Positions 8,452 to 15,540 of a DNA stretch of 64,000 nucleotides are shown piece after piece. The DNA lies in assembly GCF_000378505.1 (NCBI RefSeq), contig NZ_KB899997.1, forward strand, positions 62,001 to 126,000. The letters run 5' to 3'. How positions within the stretch are numbered: position 1 is the stretch's first letter; the number at the start of each line of letters is the position of its first letter. The stretch comes from Modicisalibacter luteus DSM 23508. GTDB taxonomy: Bacteria; Pseudomonadota; Gammaproteobacteria; Pseudomonadales; Halomonadaceae. A program made the translations under genes and the position numbers. The notes beneath the pieces are model-generated. The model did not search any database, had not been told where the DNA came from, and saw only the letters and a list, made by a program, of their open reading frames with translations.

Positions 8452-8467
8452 GTCCCCCGAAGGGGAC
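8452..8467 (-). terminator. Rho-independent terminator of the small unit
   Basis: A 6 bp GC-rich stem (GTCCCC with GGGGAC) and a 4 nt loop are followed on the minus strand by TTTTTTATTTC (8441-8451). Confidence 0.82.
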
Positions 8468-8493
8468 CAGGGGAGCACGCCAGCTCACTCGGT

Positions 8494-8586
8494 TTATCGC
8501 CACAGTGTGGCGACGTTGGTAACGGGTGGTTTGTCCCAGCCCCACTGGGCATTAGGACGTTGGGAGTGGTATTTTTCTCCCACCAT
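8494..8586 (-). CDS. Possible 30-residue leaderless peptide
   Basis: This frame opens with ATG at the predicted transcript start and ends at TAA. The peptide is rich in Trp, Pro and Asn (central segment PNAQWGWDKPPVTNV). It has no Shine-Dalgarno sequence, so translation would have to be leaderless. Third-position GC is only moderate, and the stems that overlap the frame argue for an RNA role instead. I do not recognise the peptide. Confidence 0.25.
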   Translation of the reverse strand: MVGEKYHSQRPNAQWGWDKPPVTNVATLWR

Positions 8587-8593
8587 GCCAATA

Positions 8594-8622
8594 ACTATAC
8601 GAAAAGCGCGCCACAATAACAA
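8594..8622 (-). promoter_or_regulatory. Sigma-70-type promoter of the small unit
   Basis: On the minus strand there is TTGTTA (8617-8622, 4/6 to the -35 consensus), a 17 bp spacer, and TATAGT (8594-8599, 5/6 to the -10 consensus). An A/T-rich stretch lies just upstream (8623-8665), resembling an UP element. Confidence 0.6.
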
Positions 8623-8721
8623 AAAGCCTTCCAAAACAATCGAGTAAAAAAACTTTAAGTGTTTTTAGTTGGGCGTTCATGCCCTTAGGCAGATTTTCCT
8701 GCACCAACAAGAAGATTTTCC

Positions 8722-8752
8722 GGCCTAGGCGCATCATAACAGTGCCTAGGCC
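8722..8752 (-). terminator. Hairpin downstream of the cell wall hydrolase gene
   Basis: A perfect 9 bp stem (GGCCTAGGC/GCCTAGGCC) with a 13 nt loop lies about 90 bases beyond the stop. The following minus-strand sequence is only moderately T-rich (GGAAAATCTTCTT), so it is a probable but not perfect terminator. Confidence 0.55.
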
Positions 8753-8838
8753 TTCTCTTATGATTGCTCGCTTTTATTTCATATGAATGACGCATCAGAA
8801 ATATCTCCTGACACGTTTTTCGAGCACGCCCCTGAGCC

Positions 8839-9459
8839 TTACGAATCCTCACGATAAAAGACCAGCTCATCGGTCTGAAATGTACGGGTAAATTTCGAGG
8901 CCCAGTTCGGGGTAACGTTCCGGTGATGGAAAAACTGTCCACCATCGGTGTGGTCCTGCAGTTGCTGATTCAGCGCCTTGCGAGCGATTTCTTTGGCGAT
9001 AACGTAGGCATCTTCCTCCTGAGCCTCATCCGGGCGGCCATCGCACCACCACGAGAACTGGCAATTGCCCCGTTCCGAGCCCTCCTTGACTACCTCGCAA
9101 ACCGTATCGGGAAAGCCCTCGTGGCCCAGCCGATTCATTACCACGTTGGCTACTGCCTCCATATCTATGGTGTCTTCCCCCCGCGCTTCCCAGTAGATCG
9201 AGCGTGCCAAACAGGTAATTGCATCATCCAGCGGTGCCTGGCCGGCAGGATCTACCGCCTGGGCGCCGGGCCGTGTGATCAGCTCGGCGGGCTCGGGTGG
9301 CCGGCCGCTGCCTTCGGCCGAGGCCTCCTGTTCCAGCACTTGTGCCTTTTCCTCGGCGATCTGTGCTCGCTGGGCGAGTTCAATGGCAAGGGATGGGCCT
9401 GCCAGCAATAGCAGGGGGAAAAGACAGGTAACACACCGGAATAGGCTCTTGGACATCAT
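8839..9459 (-). CDS. Cell wall hydrolase, SleB/CwlJ (Hydrolase_2) family
   Basis: The protein has 206 residues, with a signal peptide (FRCVTCLFPLLLLAGPSLA) followed by a short Glu/Gln-rich coiled segment. The catalytic domain (from about residue 85) carries the family hallmarks: ARSIYWEARGE with the catalytic Glu, VANVVMNRLG, and a cysteine-containing CQFSWWCDG stretch. In Gram-negatives such proteins are periplasmic peptidoglycan hydrolases with no link to sporulation. The start at 9459 is chosen because GGGAG lies about 6 nt upstream and the signal peptide follows at once. Confidence 0.85.
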   Translation of the reverse strand: MMSKSLFRCVTCLFPLLLLAGPSLAIELAQRAQIAEEKAQVLEQEASAEGSGRPPEPAELITRPGAQAVDPAGQAPLDDAITCLARSIYWEARGEDTIDMEAVANVVMNRLGHEGFPDTVCEVVKEGSERGNCQFSWWCDGRPDEAQEEDAYVIAKEIARKALNQQLQDHTDGGQFFHHRNVTPNWASKFTRTFQTDELVFYREDS

Positions 9460-9663
9460 GGTGTCTCCCGATAGACCAATCGGACCATCATGCAACAAAG
9501 CCAGGAGATGAAGATAGGTCCAGCGCCGGCATCGGGTGGGTGGATTATTTCATCCTGGCGTTATTAAGGATGAGCTGCCTTCGGCTGATATTGCAGGCTA
9601 ACTTGCGAAGGCGAGGAGAGTGCTAGGCTGAAGGGAATTCACTGACTACAGGCAGGACTTGCC

Positions 9664-10023
9664 ATGATCCACGATCCGACAGACCGCATTAGCTTACACC
9701 TGCATTACCGGCGCGTGCGGGTCTGGGCAGGCGATACGCTGATTGCCGATACGAGAAGCGCCATCGAACTGCGCGAAACAGGCTATCCGCCCCGCCAGTA
9801 CCTCCCGCGGGAGGACGTGGACATGTCGTATCTTAATCGCACCGATACCGCTACGCATTGCCCGTTCAAGGGCGATGCCAACTATTACGCCATCTCGCTG
9901 TACAACGAGACATTGGCGGATGCCGCCTGGAGTTATGAAGCGCCCTTCGCTGCACTCATGGACATTCGAGGACGACTGTCATTCGATACAGCGAAGGTCG
10001 TGGAAAGGATAGGCGACGAATGA
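9664..10023 (+). CDS. DUF427 domain protein
   Basis: This 119-residue cytoplasmic protein contains the typical DUF427 elements: a strand RVRVWAGDTLIADT, the segment YPPRQYLPREDV, then THCPFKGDANYYAISL and AAWSYEAPF. The family is small, widespread in bacteria and fungi, and without an assigned activity. The start ATG is preceded by CAGGACTTGCC, a weak ribosome site. It ends just before the convergent flhC. Confidence 0.85.
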   Translation: MIHDPTDRISLHLHYRRVRVWAGDTLIADTRSAIELRETGYPPRQYLPREDVDMSYLNRTDTATHCPFKGDANYYAISLYNETLADAAWSYEAPFAALMDIRGRLSFDTAKVVERIGDE

Positions 10024-10036
10024 TTTCTTGCTGTTG

Positions 10037-10570
10037 CTAGGCGACCTTGCTTTCTCGGGCCTTTGCGGTCTTGCCGGCACGCGACGGGGGCTGGCAGATG
10101 CCGCAAACATAGTGCTGGGTGGGGCTGTGGGCATGGGCTACGTACGGCCCCCGGCATTCCTTGCAGGTCGATAACTGGAGCATGTTGCTTTCAAAGAATC
10201 GTACCAAGGTCCAGGCACGTGTCAGGCCGAGTACCGGTTCGGCTCCCTCCAACATGATATGTTCGATATAGAGCCGATAAGCCTTGATGAAGGCGGAAAG
10301 CCGGTGGCAGCCGACATCCTCGCTCATGCAGCGGTAGATGTTGTAAAACAGCGATGAATGAATATTCGGCAACCAGGTCATGAACCAGTCGGTCGAGAAG
10401 GGCAGCATGCCCTTGGGTGGGGACGCGCCGCGAACCTCCTTGTACAGCTTGATCAGCCGGGCACGACTCAGGTCGGTCTCTGATTCGAGCACCTGCAGGC
10501 GGGCCCCGAGTTCGATAAGCTCTATAGCTACTTGCACCTGCATCATTTCACTGACGAGGCTTTTCATCAT
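10037..10570 (-). CDS. flhC: Flagellar master regulator subunit FlhC
   Basis: The 177-residue protein matches FlhC: the N-terminal helical region, the segment PPKGMLPFSTDWFMTW near residues 52-67, and the C-terminal zinc site with CKEC (about residue 137) and CGIC (about residue 157). FlhC joins FlhD in the FlhD4C2 complex that activates class II flagellar promoters through the RNA polymerase alpha subunit. It lies 23 nt downstream of flhD in the same transcript. No flagellar structural genes are in the window, so the regulator is physically separate from its targets here. Confidence 0.95.
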   Translation of the reverse strand: MMKSLVSEMMQVQVAIELIELGARLQVLESETDLSRARLIKLYKEVRGASPPKGMLPFSTDWFMTWLPNIHSSLFYNIYRCMSEDVGCHRLSAFIKAYRLYIEHIMLEGAEPVLGLTRAWTLVRFFESNMLQLSTCKECRGPYVAHAHSPTQHYVCGICQPPSRAGKTAKARESKVA

Positions 10571-10593
10571 ATACCCTCGTGGCGAGTCGGCAA

Positions 10594-10914
10594 TCAGTGG
10601 CCGGATGTCGAGAAGCGGTCGGCCGCCATGAGCAAGGCTGCATGGGTCTGGGCCATTCCCAGCTCGCGTGGGTTACCGGACAGTTTCAAGAATTGGTCGG
10701 GATCGACATAGGCCAGCCGACACAGCAACTGATTGGAGCGGGCCATTTGGCTCAGTTGCTTGACTGAGAGCGAAGCCATCAAGTCCGCCATGCGTTCGTT
10801 GATTTTCAGACGAAACATCGCGGTTTCGCGATCCTCCTTCAGCATTCGCTGCGCGAGGAGAAGGTAAGACAGGTTCACTTCCTGAATATCTTCTAGAAGG
10901 CTGTCATTGTGCAT
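10594..10914 (-). CDS. flhD: Flagellar master regulator subunit FlhD
   Basis: The predicted protein has 106 residues and is all helical. FlhD landmarks are IQEVNLSYLLLAQRML, AMFRLKINERMADLMASLS, and the recognition segment MARSNQLLCRLAY. ATG at 10914 is preferred because AAGGAGG lies 8 nt upstream; an in-frame ATG eight codons earlier would overlap that ribosome site. First gene of the flhDC operon. A candidate promoter (GTGACA, 16 bp, TACTTT on the minus strand, 10945-10972) lies just upstream. Confidence 0.94.
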   Translation of the reverse strand: MHNDSLLEDIQEVNLSYLLLAQRMLKEDRETAMFRLKINERMADLMASLSVKQLSQMARSNQLLCRLAYVDPDQFLKLSGNPRELGMAQTHAALLMAADRFSTSGH

Positions 10915-11243
10915 GTGGCTTCCTCCTTGAAGAGACATAATCTTAAAGTAGCAAAGCCTGATGCATTGTCACGGACTCTCGTAGGAATGTTCTAATTCTT
11001 ACTTATCTCATCAAGGGGGCGGTGGGCAGGCTGATGCCTCGCTGCAGGGCGTGGGTGTAGCGCTCGGCCTCATCTGGTGGCCTATTGCCACCTTGTTATA
11101 GGCACAATCAAGCACCCCTTCGACGTCACGACGTCGAAGGGGAAGGTATTGGCTTACCCGGAGGACATTACATACGCCTACATCTTCTAAGTAGGCCTTT
11201 TGCGACTGGCTCCCGGCGTACCAGCAGCAACGGAAACGTTTCG
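10915..11243. other. flhDC upstream region
   Basis: About 330 bases contain no supported gene. They hold the flhDC promoter region, a weak GCCTAC/GTAGGC hairpin with TTTTG near 11178-11202, and the strong inverted repeat listed separately at 11115-11142. A long regulatory region is usual for flhDC. Confidence 0.5.
11115..11142 (-). terminator. 13 bp perfect inverted repeat after the hemerythrin gene
   Basis: The arms CCCCTTCGACGTC and GACGTCGAAGGGG flank a 2 nt centre. It lies about 100 bases after the hemerythrin gene stop. The following minus-strand bases (GTGCTTGATT) give only a poor T-run, so it may be a terminator, an mRNA-stabilising stem, or a binding site. Confidence 0.5.
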
Positions 11244-11819
11244 TTAAGAGCTTGTCCGCCCTGTGAGCTTGTCCCGGAGCCGGTCGATCATGCCAACTCC
11301 CGGTCCCACGCTCTTGTGAAACAGTTCGGAATGAGGGGCGCTGGGGTGTGGGCGGGTCGGCGCCAGCTGCTTGGCTTTCTGAACCTTGTCCCCCATGTCG
11401 ACGAGTTGATCCAGAGGCAGATGCTTTCGCAGCGAGGGGAATTGATCGGATTCCTCATCGTTCGCATGGTGGCGCAGCTGTTTATCCAGCGACTGCACCA
11501 ATGCCATGAACTGCGGATCAGCCGCATCGGCGTCTTCCAGCTTTTTCATGACCTGAACGATCTCGTCGTGTTCCTGCTTGTCATGTTCGACTTCTTCCTT
11601 ACCATTCGGCAAGTGCTTTTCCATCGCCGGGTAAACGTACATCTCCTCGGCAACGGAATGACGCATCACCTCAGCGATTACCGTTTCGACCAGCTCCCGG
11701 CGCTGCGTGGCATCCGGCGTATGCTCGGCCTGTGCCAACAGCTCCGTCATCTCTCGATGGTCTGCGGTAAGAATATCCACTACATCCAGTCTTTCACCAT
11801 TACCATTGTCAACGGCCAT
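11244..11819 (-). CDS. Hemerythrin-domain protein
   Basis: The product is 191 residues. The four-helix hemerythrin HHE layout is visible: DHREM (about residue 20), HSVAEEMYVYP (residue 54 on), HDKQEHDEI (residue 79 on) and HHANDEESDQFP (residue 116 on), supplying His and Glu/Asp ligands for a di-iron site. The C-terminal 50 residues are Pro-rich and divergent. Family members bind oxygen or sense oxygen, nitric oxide or oxidative stress in the cytoplasm. A good ribosome site (GGAGGGAG) precedes ATG 11819. The gene is transcribed divergently from the YciI gene across a 41 bp inverted repeat. Confidence 0.88.
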   Translation of the reverse strand: MAVDNGNGERLDVVDILTADHREMTELLAQAEHTPDATQRRELVETVIAEVMRHSVAEEMYVYPAMEKHLPNGKEEVEHDKQEHDEIVQVMKKLEDADAADPQFMALVQSLDKQLRHHANDEESDQFPSLRKHLPLDQLVDMGDKVQKAKQLAPTRPHPSAPHSELFHKSVGPGVGMIDRLRDKLTGRTSS

Positions 11820-11903
11820 GACTCCCTCCTTGGGGTCGTTATTTATTAAGTATCGGTACCACCTACAACATAGTACCGCTCAGGGTGCAGGGCCAAACCT
11901 GGC

Positions 11904-11944
11904 GAGGCCTTTCTCCAGTTGAACTTCAACTGGAGAAAGGCCTC
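11904..11944. repeat. Perfect 41 bp inverted repeat in a divergent intergenic region
   Basis: Two 20-base arms are exact reverse complements around a single central C at 11924. The outer part is GAGGCCTTTCTCC and the inner part is AGTTGAA. It lies between the divergent hemerythrin and YciI-type genes, where no terminator is needed if transcription starts closer to each gene. It could form a cruciform, an operator for a dimeric regulator, or an RNA hairpin. Confidence 0.85.
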
Positions 11945-12026
11945 ATCGAGAACTGTCAGGAGGCGGACGCAGCACACGTTATCGTGTTATACCCGGCTAG
12001 CCGCTAGTAAATCCAAGGAGCATTCG

Positions 12027-12323
12027 ATGAAGCAATACGCTGTGGTGGCCTACGATTACACGGACGCCGAGGCGCTCGAGCGTCGACTGGCCAATCGAGA
12101 GTCGCATCTGGAGGGCGTTCGCGAACTTGCCAAACAGGGGAAATTCCTCAGCGGCGGGGCGATCCTCAACGATGAGGGCAAGATGATTGGCTCGAGTGCC
12201 CACTTCCGGTTCGTTGACCGGCAGGACCTTGATGCCTGGCTCGAGACCGAGCCCTATATGACCGGGCGTGTATGGGAACATGTCGATATTCGCGAAGTGA
12301 AACTCTTCGACCCGAACAGCTGA
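12027..12323 (+). CDS. YciI-like protein
   Basis: The protein has 98 residues with the ferredoxin-like YciI fold pattern: YAVVAYDYTDA at the start, an invariant-type RxxHLEGVRELAKQGKFLSGG segment with the His-Asp-type pocket, and DAWLETEPYMTGRVWEHVDIREVK at the end. The related E. coli YciI has no proven reaction. ATG 12027 has AAGGAG 7 nt upstream. The open frame extends 36 codons further upstream, across part of the 41 bp repeat, but that part is not protein-like. Confidence 0.85.
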   Translation: MKQYAVVAYDYTDAEALERRLANRESHLEGVRELAKQGKFLSGGAILNDEGKMIGSSAHFRFVDRQDLDAWLETEPYMTGRVWEHVDIREVKLFDPNS

Positions 12324-12351
12324 ACGTCGCCACAACTACCCACTCATCGCG

Positions 12352-12391
12352 GCCGGCTCTTCGAGAGCGAACTTGGCCGGCTGTAATTTTT
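12352..12391 (+). terminator. Possible terminator after the YciI gene
   Basis: GCCGGC arms (12352-12357 and 12376-12381) enclose a small CTC/GAG stem and are followed by TGTAATTTTT on the plus strand. It ends at the stop of the convergent chelatase gene. Stem quality is moderate. Confidence 0.5.
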
Positions 12392-13258
12392 CTATGTGAT
12401 GTCGGCTCCCGTGGCCGGCAGTTCTATCAGTAGCGGCTCGCCGGCAAGGGCTTGCTGTAGGCGAGTTACGAGAATATCCACGATGGCGTCGTTCTCGCCT
12501 ACCAGCCGCGTCGTGGTGACGCTCAGGTCGGGTGAACATGACATCGCCTGTTCGCAGATTTCCGCAATGTCGCCGCCTTCGCCGGCGTGTCGACCCGGGG
12601 AAAGGAACAGCATGGACAGGATCACGTTGCTGTGGGCCAGCGTCGGCGAGGCAAGCAGATCTTCCAGCAGCGGCTCGTTGAAACGGTAGGCATCGCCATC
12701 GCGGCGCTCCATGGAGGCAAAGGTGACGCAACTGGCCTCATCGGCCAGTAGCACGCTCAGCTGGCCGGCGAGGTAGTTGCGCACGGCCGTGACTTCCGGA
12801 ATCGGGCTGCCATGGTCGACCAGCACAACCTTCGGGTGTGACAGGCCGGCCGACCTTTCGCGCACGTTGTCTGCCAGCAGCTGCGCCAGGCGCAGGTCCA
12901 CCGTCGCCTGGCTGTCGACCAAGGGCAGGGCTACCTTCACGTTTAGCTGAGGGTAGCTGGCCTGTACCTCGGCCAGACGCTCGGGCAAGTAGTGCGTCAA
13001 TGCCTGACTGGGGCCGAAGAAGAAGGGCAGGATAAGCAGTTCGGTAACGCCCTGTGCCGCATATCGTTCGGCCAGCGGCCCCAGCGTCACGGCCTTGTGG
13101 CCCTCGAGTTCCTCGGGAGGGATCTTGAAGGAGTGCAGCAGGGAAGCGGCCTCGACCGTCTCGCCGGTGGCCTGGCTCAAGGCGTGGGCAAGCCGGCGCA
13201 GATTGAGCGTGGCCTGAGGGCGCAGGGAACCGTTGTCGACGAGCAGTATCTTTCGCAT
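12392..13258 (-). CDS. CbiX/SirB-type sirohydrochlorin chelatase-like protein
   Basis: This 288-residue protein is built of two similar chelatase-fold halves. The second half keeps the catalytic motif (VVLVDHGSPIPEV, about residue 137). The first half has ILLVDNGSLRPQA, where the usual His is Asn. PFFFGPSQALTHYLPERL (about residue 80) and LSPGRHAGEGGDI (about residue 220) are the metal-loop regions of each half. Class II chelatases insert cobalt, iron or nickel into sirohydrochlorin. ATG 13258 has GAGG 4-5 nt upstream. No other tetrapyrrole gene lies nearby, so the metal and pathway are not decided by context. Confidence 0.75.
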   Translation of the reverse strand: MRKILLVDNGSLRPQATLNLRRLAHALSQATGETVEAASLLHSFKIPPEELEGHKAVTLGPLAERYAAQGVTELLILPFFFGPSQALTHYLPERLAEVQASYPQLNVKVALPLVDSQATVDLRLAQLLADNVRERSAGLSHPKVVLVDHGSPIPEVTAVRNYLAGQLSVLLADEASCVTFASMERRDGDAYRFNEPLLEDLLASPTLAHSNVILSMLFLSPGRHAGEGGDIAEICEQAMSCSPDLSVTTTRLVGENDAIVDILVTRLQQALAGEPLLIELPATGADIT

Positions 13259-13479
13259 GAGGCCTCGTTGCTGGCGCAAGGCGGGGTGCCGACGCATATG
13301 ACAGCAAAACGTATCACACTACCGAGCCGGGCTTCAGGTCAAGTCGCGAGAGAGACTGTGGGCCGTTGAACAGGCGAACGTGGTGGATTCGGCTCATTCG
13401 GTGCTTTCCGCAATAATGTCCAAGCTCGCGGCATGGGCCAAGCCTAAGCTATGCCTAGTCAGCGTTCAGGAGGTGTGGC

Positions 13480-14361
13480 ATGGCAAAGCAGACCACCCAG
13501 TTTCAGTTCTTCAAAAGTCGGCATATCCCTGAGCTTATGGTGCTGAAGGCGGCGATGAACGATTTCAGCTACGATTTCCATGCCCATGAAGAATATGCCT
13601 TCGGTGTCACCCTCTCGGGACGGCAGGACTTCTTCAGCGGTGGCCAATTTCACCGTAGTCCACCTGGCAACGTGATCCTGTTGAATCCCGAGGAGGCGCA
13701 TGATGGCCAGCCGGGCGGCGACAGCACGCTGGGCTATGTCATGGTCTACGTTTCTCCCCGCCAGCTCGAGGCGCTATTCGCTGATACGCTAGGGCGTGAG
13801 AGCGCCGGGCAGTTTAGAAGCGATGAAACCCTGATGTCGGACCCAGCCCTGCGTCAGGCCATCCTGGAACTGGCTCGCCTGGTAACCTGCCAGGTCGGTA
13901 GCCGCATCGATCAGGAGCATACGCTCTACCAGATGGCCGCAGGACTCGTGCAGCGTGCCGGCAAGTTCCAGCCGGATGGCACGTCCAGTCGGCCTGACGC
14001 CCTCCTTAAGCGAGCCAGGGACTTCATCCTCGCGCATCTTGAGGATGATGTATCGCTGGATGATATTAGCCGGGCCGCTCACCTCTCGAAGTACCATTTC
14101 CTGCGCCTGTTCCGGCAACAGTCCGGCATGACGCCGCACCAGTACGTGATCAACTGCCGCATCAATGCTGCACGCAGTGCACTGGAGTCTGGCGCTGGAC
14201 CAAACGATGTCGCGTTCCGTTATGGCTTTGCCGACCTTAGCCACTTCAACCGCCGGTTCAAGCGCATCTATGGCATGACGCCCCATCAATATCAGCGTAG
14301 CGTCGCCTCTTACCCGAGATTCCTCACATGTTGGAAATTATCGCCTATGCCTTGGGCGTAA
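13480..14361 (+). CDS. AraC family transcriptional regulator
   Basis: This 293-residue protein has an N-terminal cupin-type AraC-binding domain (about residues 10-150, with HAHEEYAFGVTLSG and PPGNVILLNPEEAHDG) and a C-terminal double helix-turn-helix (about residues 180-278: DDISRAAHLSKYHFLRLFRQQSGMTPHQY, then DVAFRYGFADLSHFNRRFKRIYGMTP). AGGAGG lies about 7 nt before the ATG. Its 3' end overlaps the LysE-type exporter by 34 nt in another frame, so the two are one operon. I infer that it senses the exported amino acid or a related metabolite. Confidence 0.9.
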   Translation: MAKQTTQFQFFKSRHIPELMVLKAAMNDFSYDFHAHEEYAFGVTLSGRQDFFSGGQFHRSPPGNVILLNPEEAHDGQPGGDSTLGYVMVYVSPRQLEALFADTLGRESAGQFRSDETLMSDPALRQAILELARLVTCQVGSRIDQEHTLYQMAAGLVQRAGKFQPDGTSSRPDALLKRARDFILAHLEDDVSLDDISRAAHLSKYHFLRLFRQQSGMTPHQYVINCRINAARSALESGAGPNDVAFRYGFADLSHFNRRFKRIYGMTPHQYQRSVASYPRFLTCWKLSPMPWA

Positions 14362-14942
14362 TGTACACGCCTGGGCCAGTGAATCTGCTCGGCCTGAATG
14401 CCGGGCTCCATGGACAGGCCAAGGCATCATTGGGGTTCTTTCTCGGGGTAGGGCTGGCCATGTTCACCTTGTTCGTGCTGTTTGGCCTGGCTGGTGCCGC
14501 CTGGGTGCAAGGCGATATGCTCGCCGTGATAGGGGCGCTGGGATGCGGGTATATCTTTTACCTTGCCATCAAGATCGCCAAGTCGAGCATCAACATGGCG
14601 GCCGTCCGCCGAACACCGCGAGCGCTGCGCTTTCGTGACGGCCTGATCATGCAGTTATGCAATCCCAAGGGCATCGTCGCGACACTGCCGATCGCGACGA
14701 TTCAGTTTCCTGCCGTGGGGATTCATGGTGTCGGTTTGATAGTCTGGTCGCTAGGGCTGGCTGCCCTGGCAATCGGGGCTCCTGGCAGTTATGCGCTGGT
14801 TGGCGCTGTGCTAGGGAAACGCGTCGAGGATCCAGTCATTCTCAAGGGGTTCAGTCTCACTATGTCCGCCCTGTTGATTGCCGTTTCACTGTCGATCGGT
14901 TACGAACACGTTTGGCTGCCTCTCTCCGCTGGAGTAAGTTGA
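14328..14942 (+). CDS. LysE family amino acid exporter
   Basis: The 204-residue inner membrane protein has five to six helices. The LysE/RhtB signature is at the start (YALGVMYTPGPVNLLGLNAGLHGQ, about residues 6-29), and the conserved FRDGLIMQLCNPKGI stretch is near residue 104. It exports an amino acid or analogue by proton exchange. Its start overlaps the end of the araC-type gene by 34 nt, which implies translational coupling and regulation by that protein. The substrate is not deducible from sequence. Confidence 0.88.
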   Translation: MLEIIAYALGVMYTPGPVNLLGLNAGLHGQAKASLGFFLGVGLAMFTLFVLFGLAGAAWVQGDMLAVIGALGCGYIFYLAIKIAKSSINMAAVRRTPRALRFRDGLIMQLCNPKGIVATLPIATIQFPAVGIHGVGLIVWSLGLAALAIGAPGSYALVGAVLGKRVEDPVILKGFSLTMSALLIAVSLSIGYEHVWLPLSAGVS

Positions 14943-14990
14943 CGGATCGCCATCTGCCCATTGCCAATAGGTCGAGCCCTGATCCATACC

Positions 14991-15335
14991 ATGACTGACA
15001 ATTCATCGCTCCCCGTGCAGGTCCGACACGTTCTCGAGGCAGCGCCGCATGAGGCATTGCCCATGACCTATCAACAACTCGCCGAGGCAGTGGGCCTCCG
15101 TCCGCCGCGCACCATCCAGCGCGTTGCCCTGGCGCTGGAAACCCTGATGCATGAAGACGCCGCTCAAGACCGCCCCTTCATCGCCGCGCTGATCGTCAGC
15201 CGGCGAGGGGAGGGACTGCCGGCACAAGGCTTCTTCGACCTTGCGGTAACGCTGGGGCGCTTTTCCGAAGATCCGGCACAGCATGCCGAGGCCTATCGGG
15301 AAGAATTTCGGCGGGCCATGGCGCAGCGAGGTTAG
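14991..15335 (+). CDS. Hypothetical protein with an MGMT-like helical motif
   Basis: The product is about 114 residues. The segment MTYQQLAEAVGLRPPRTIQRVALALE (about residues 25-50) resembles the winged-helix part of alkyltransferases and ATL proteins (YxxLAxAxGxxxxRxVxxAL). There is no PCHRV active site, and a wider relation is unproven. The tail (QHAEAYREEFRRAMAQRG) is amphipathic. ATG 14991 is preferred to an in-frame TTG at 14961. The ribosome site is weak; the gene follows the exporter by 48 nt and may share its transcript. No function is assigned. Confidence 0.6.
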   Translation: MTDNSSLPVQVRHVLEAAPHEALPMTYQQLAEAVGLRPPRTIQRVALALETLMHEDAAQDRPFIAALIVSRRGEGLPAQGFFDLAVTLGRFSEDPAQHAEAYREEFRRAMAQRG

Positions 15336-15398
15336 TGTCAGGCGCCATGTAAGCAAACATCGCCAAGACGGTGCGATGGCTTCAGGTGGGGATGAACC

Positions 15399-15534
15399 AA
15401 GAAAAGCCCGGTCGCTTGGGCCGGGCAATCTAATGCTGCTTTCCGTGCTTCCATTACAGGCATCCTGCCCGTACATCCCTGGTGCTGAGCCATCCCTGCA
15501 CTCGGTCTTCCTTGCTTGAGCATCCTTACCCAGT
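15399..15534 (-). ncRNA. RsmY/RsmZ/CsrB-like CsrA-sequestering small RNA
   Basis: The minus strand carries seven GGA motifs within about 85 bases (the TCC positions on the plus strand are 15442, 15450, 15463, 15476, 15493, 15509 and 15523). Several are in the favoured forms AAGGA, AGGGA and CAGGA. The unit ends in a GCCCGG/CCGGGC hairpin with TTTTCTT. Upstream are a TATGAT -10 box and an 18 bp dyad close to the GacA/UvrY binding site. The predicted length of about 135 nt fits RsmY and RsmZ (roughly 120-130). Such RNAs titrate CsrA/RsmA and are switched on by the GacS/GacA (BarA/UvrY) system. The motif count and architecture are seen directly; the family assignment is inference from known members. 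Confidence 0.75.
15400..15426 (-). terminator. Terminator of the Rsm-like RNA
   Basis: A GCCCGG/CCGGGC stem (15406-15411 with 15421-15426) and a 9 nt loop are followed by TTTTCTT on the minus strand. No protein gene on this strand needs it, which supports a separate RNA gene. Confidence 0.8.
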
Positions 15535-15540
15535 AATCGC

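Larger units (their letters stand above)
8442..8587 (-). ncRNA. Candidate small RNA (or leaderless mRNA) transcription unit
   Basis: A minus-strand promoter (see 8594-8622) and a strong terminator frame a transcript of about 145 nt. Inside it are a GGGAG...CTCCC stem, a CCCAG/CTGGG stem and a CGCCAC/GTGGCG stem. The unit ends in GTCCCC/GGGGAC with a CTTC-type loop, followed by TTTTTT (8442-8467). The predicted start, near 8587, is one base before an ATG that opens a 30-codon frame (8494-8586). It therefore could encode a leaderless peptide instead. I do not recognise it as 6S, 4.5S, tmRNA, RNase P or Spot 42. Promoter and terminator are seen directly; the nature of the product is open. Confidence 0.5.

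Noticed and set aside
8494-8586. The 30-residue frame as a PqqA precursor for the nearby PQQ enzyme
   Set aside because: It has a WDKP stretch vaguely like PqqA but lacks the conserved Glu and Tyr (ExxxY) that are cross-linked to make PQQ, and no pqqB-E genes are near.
14961-14990. TTG start at 14961 for the small gene after the exporter
   Set aside because: ATG at 14991 is a better start, and the extra ten codons lack conservation-like features and a ribosome site.
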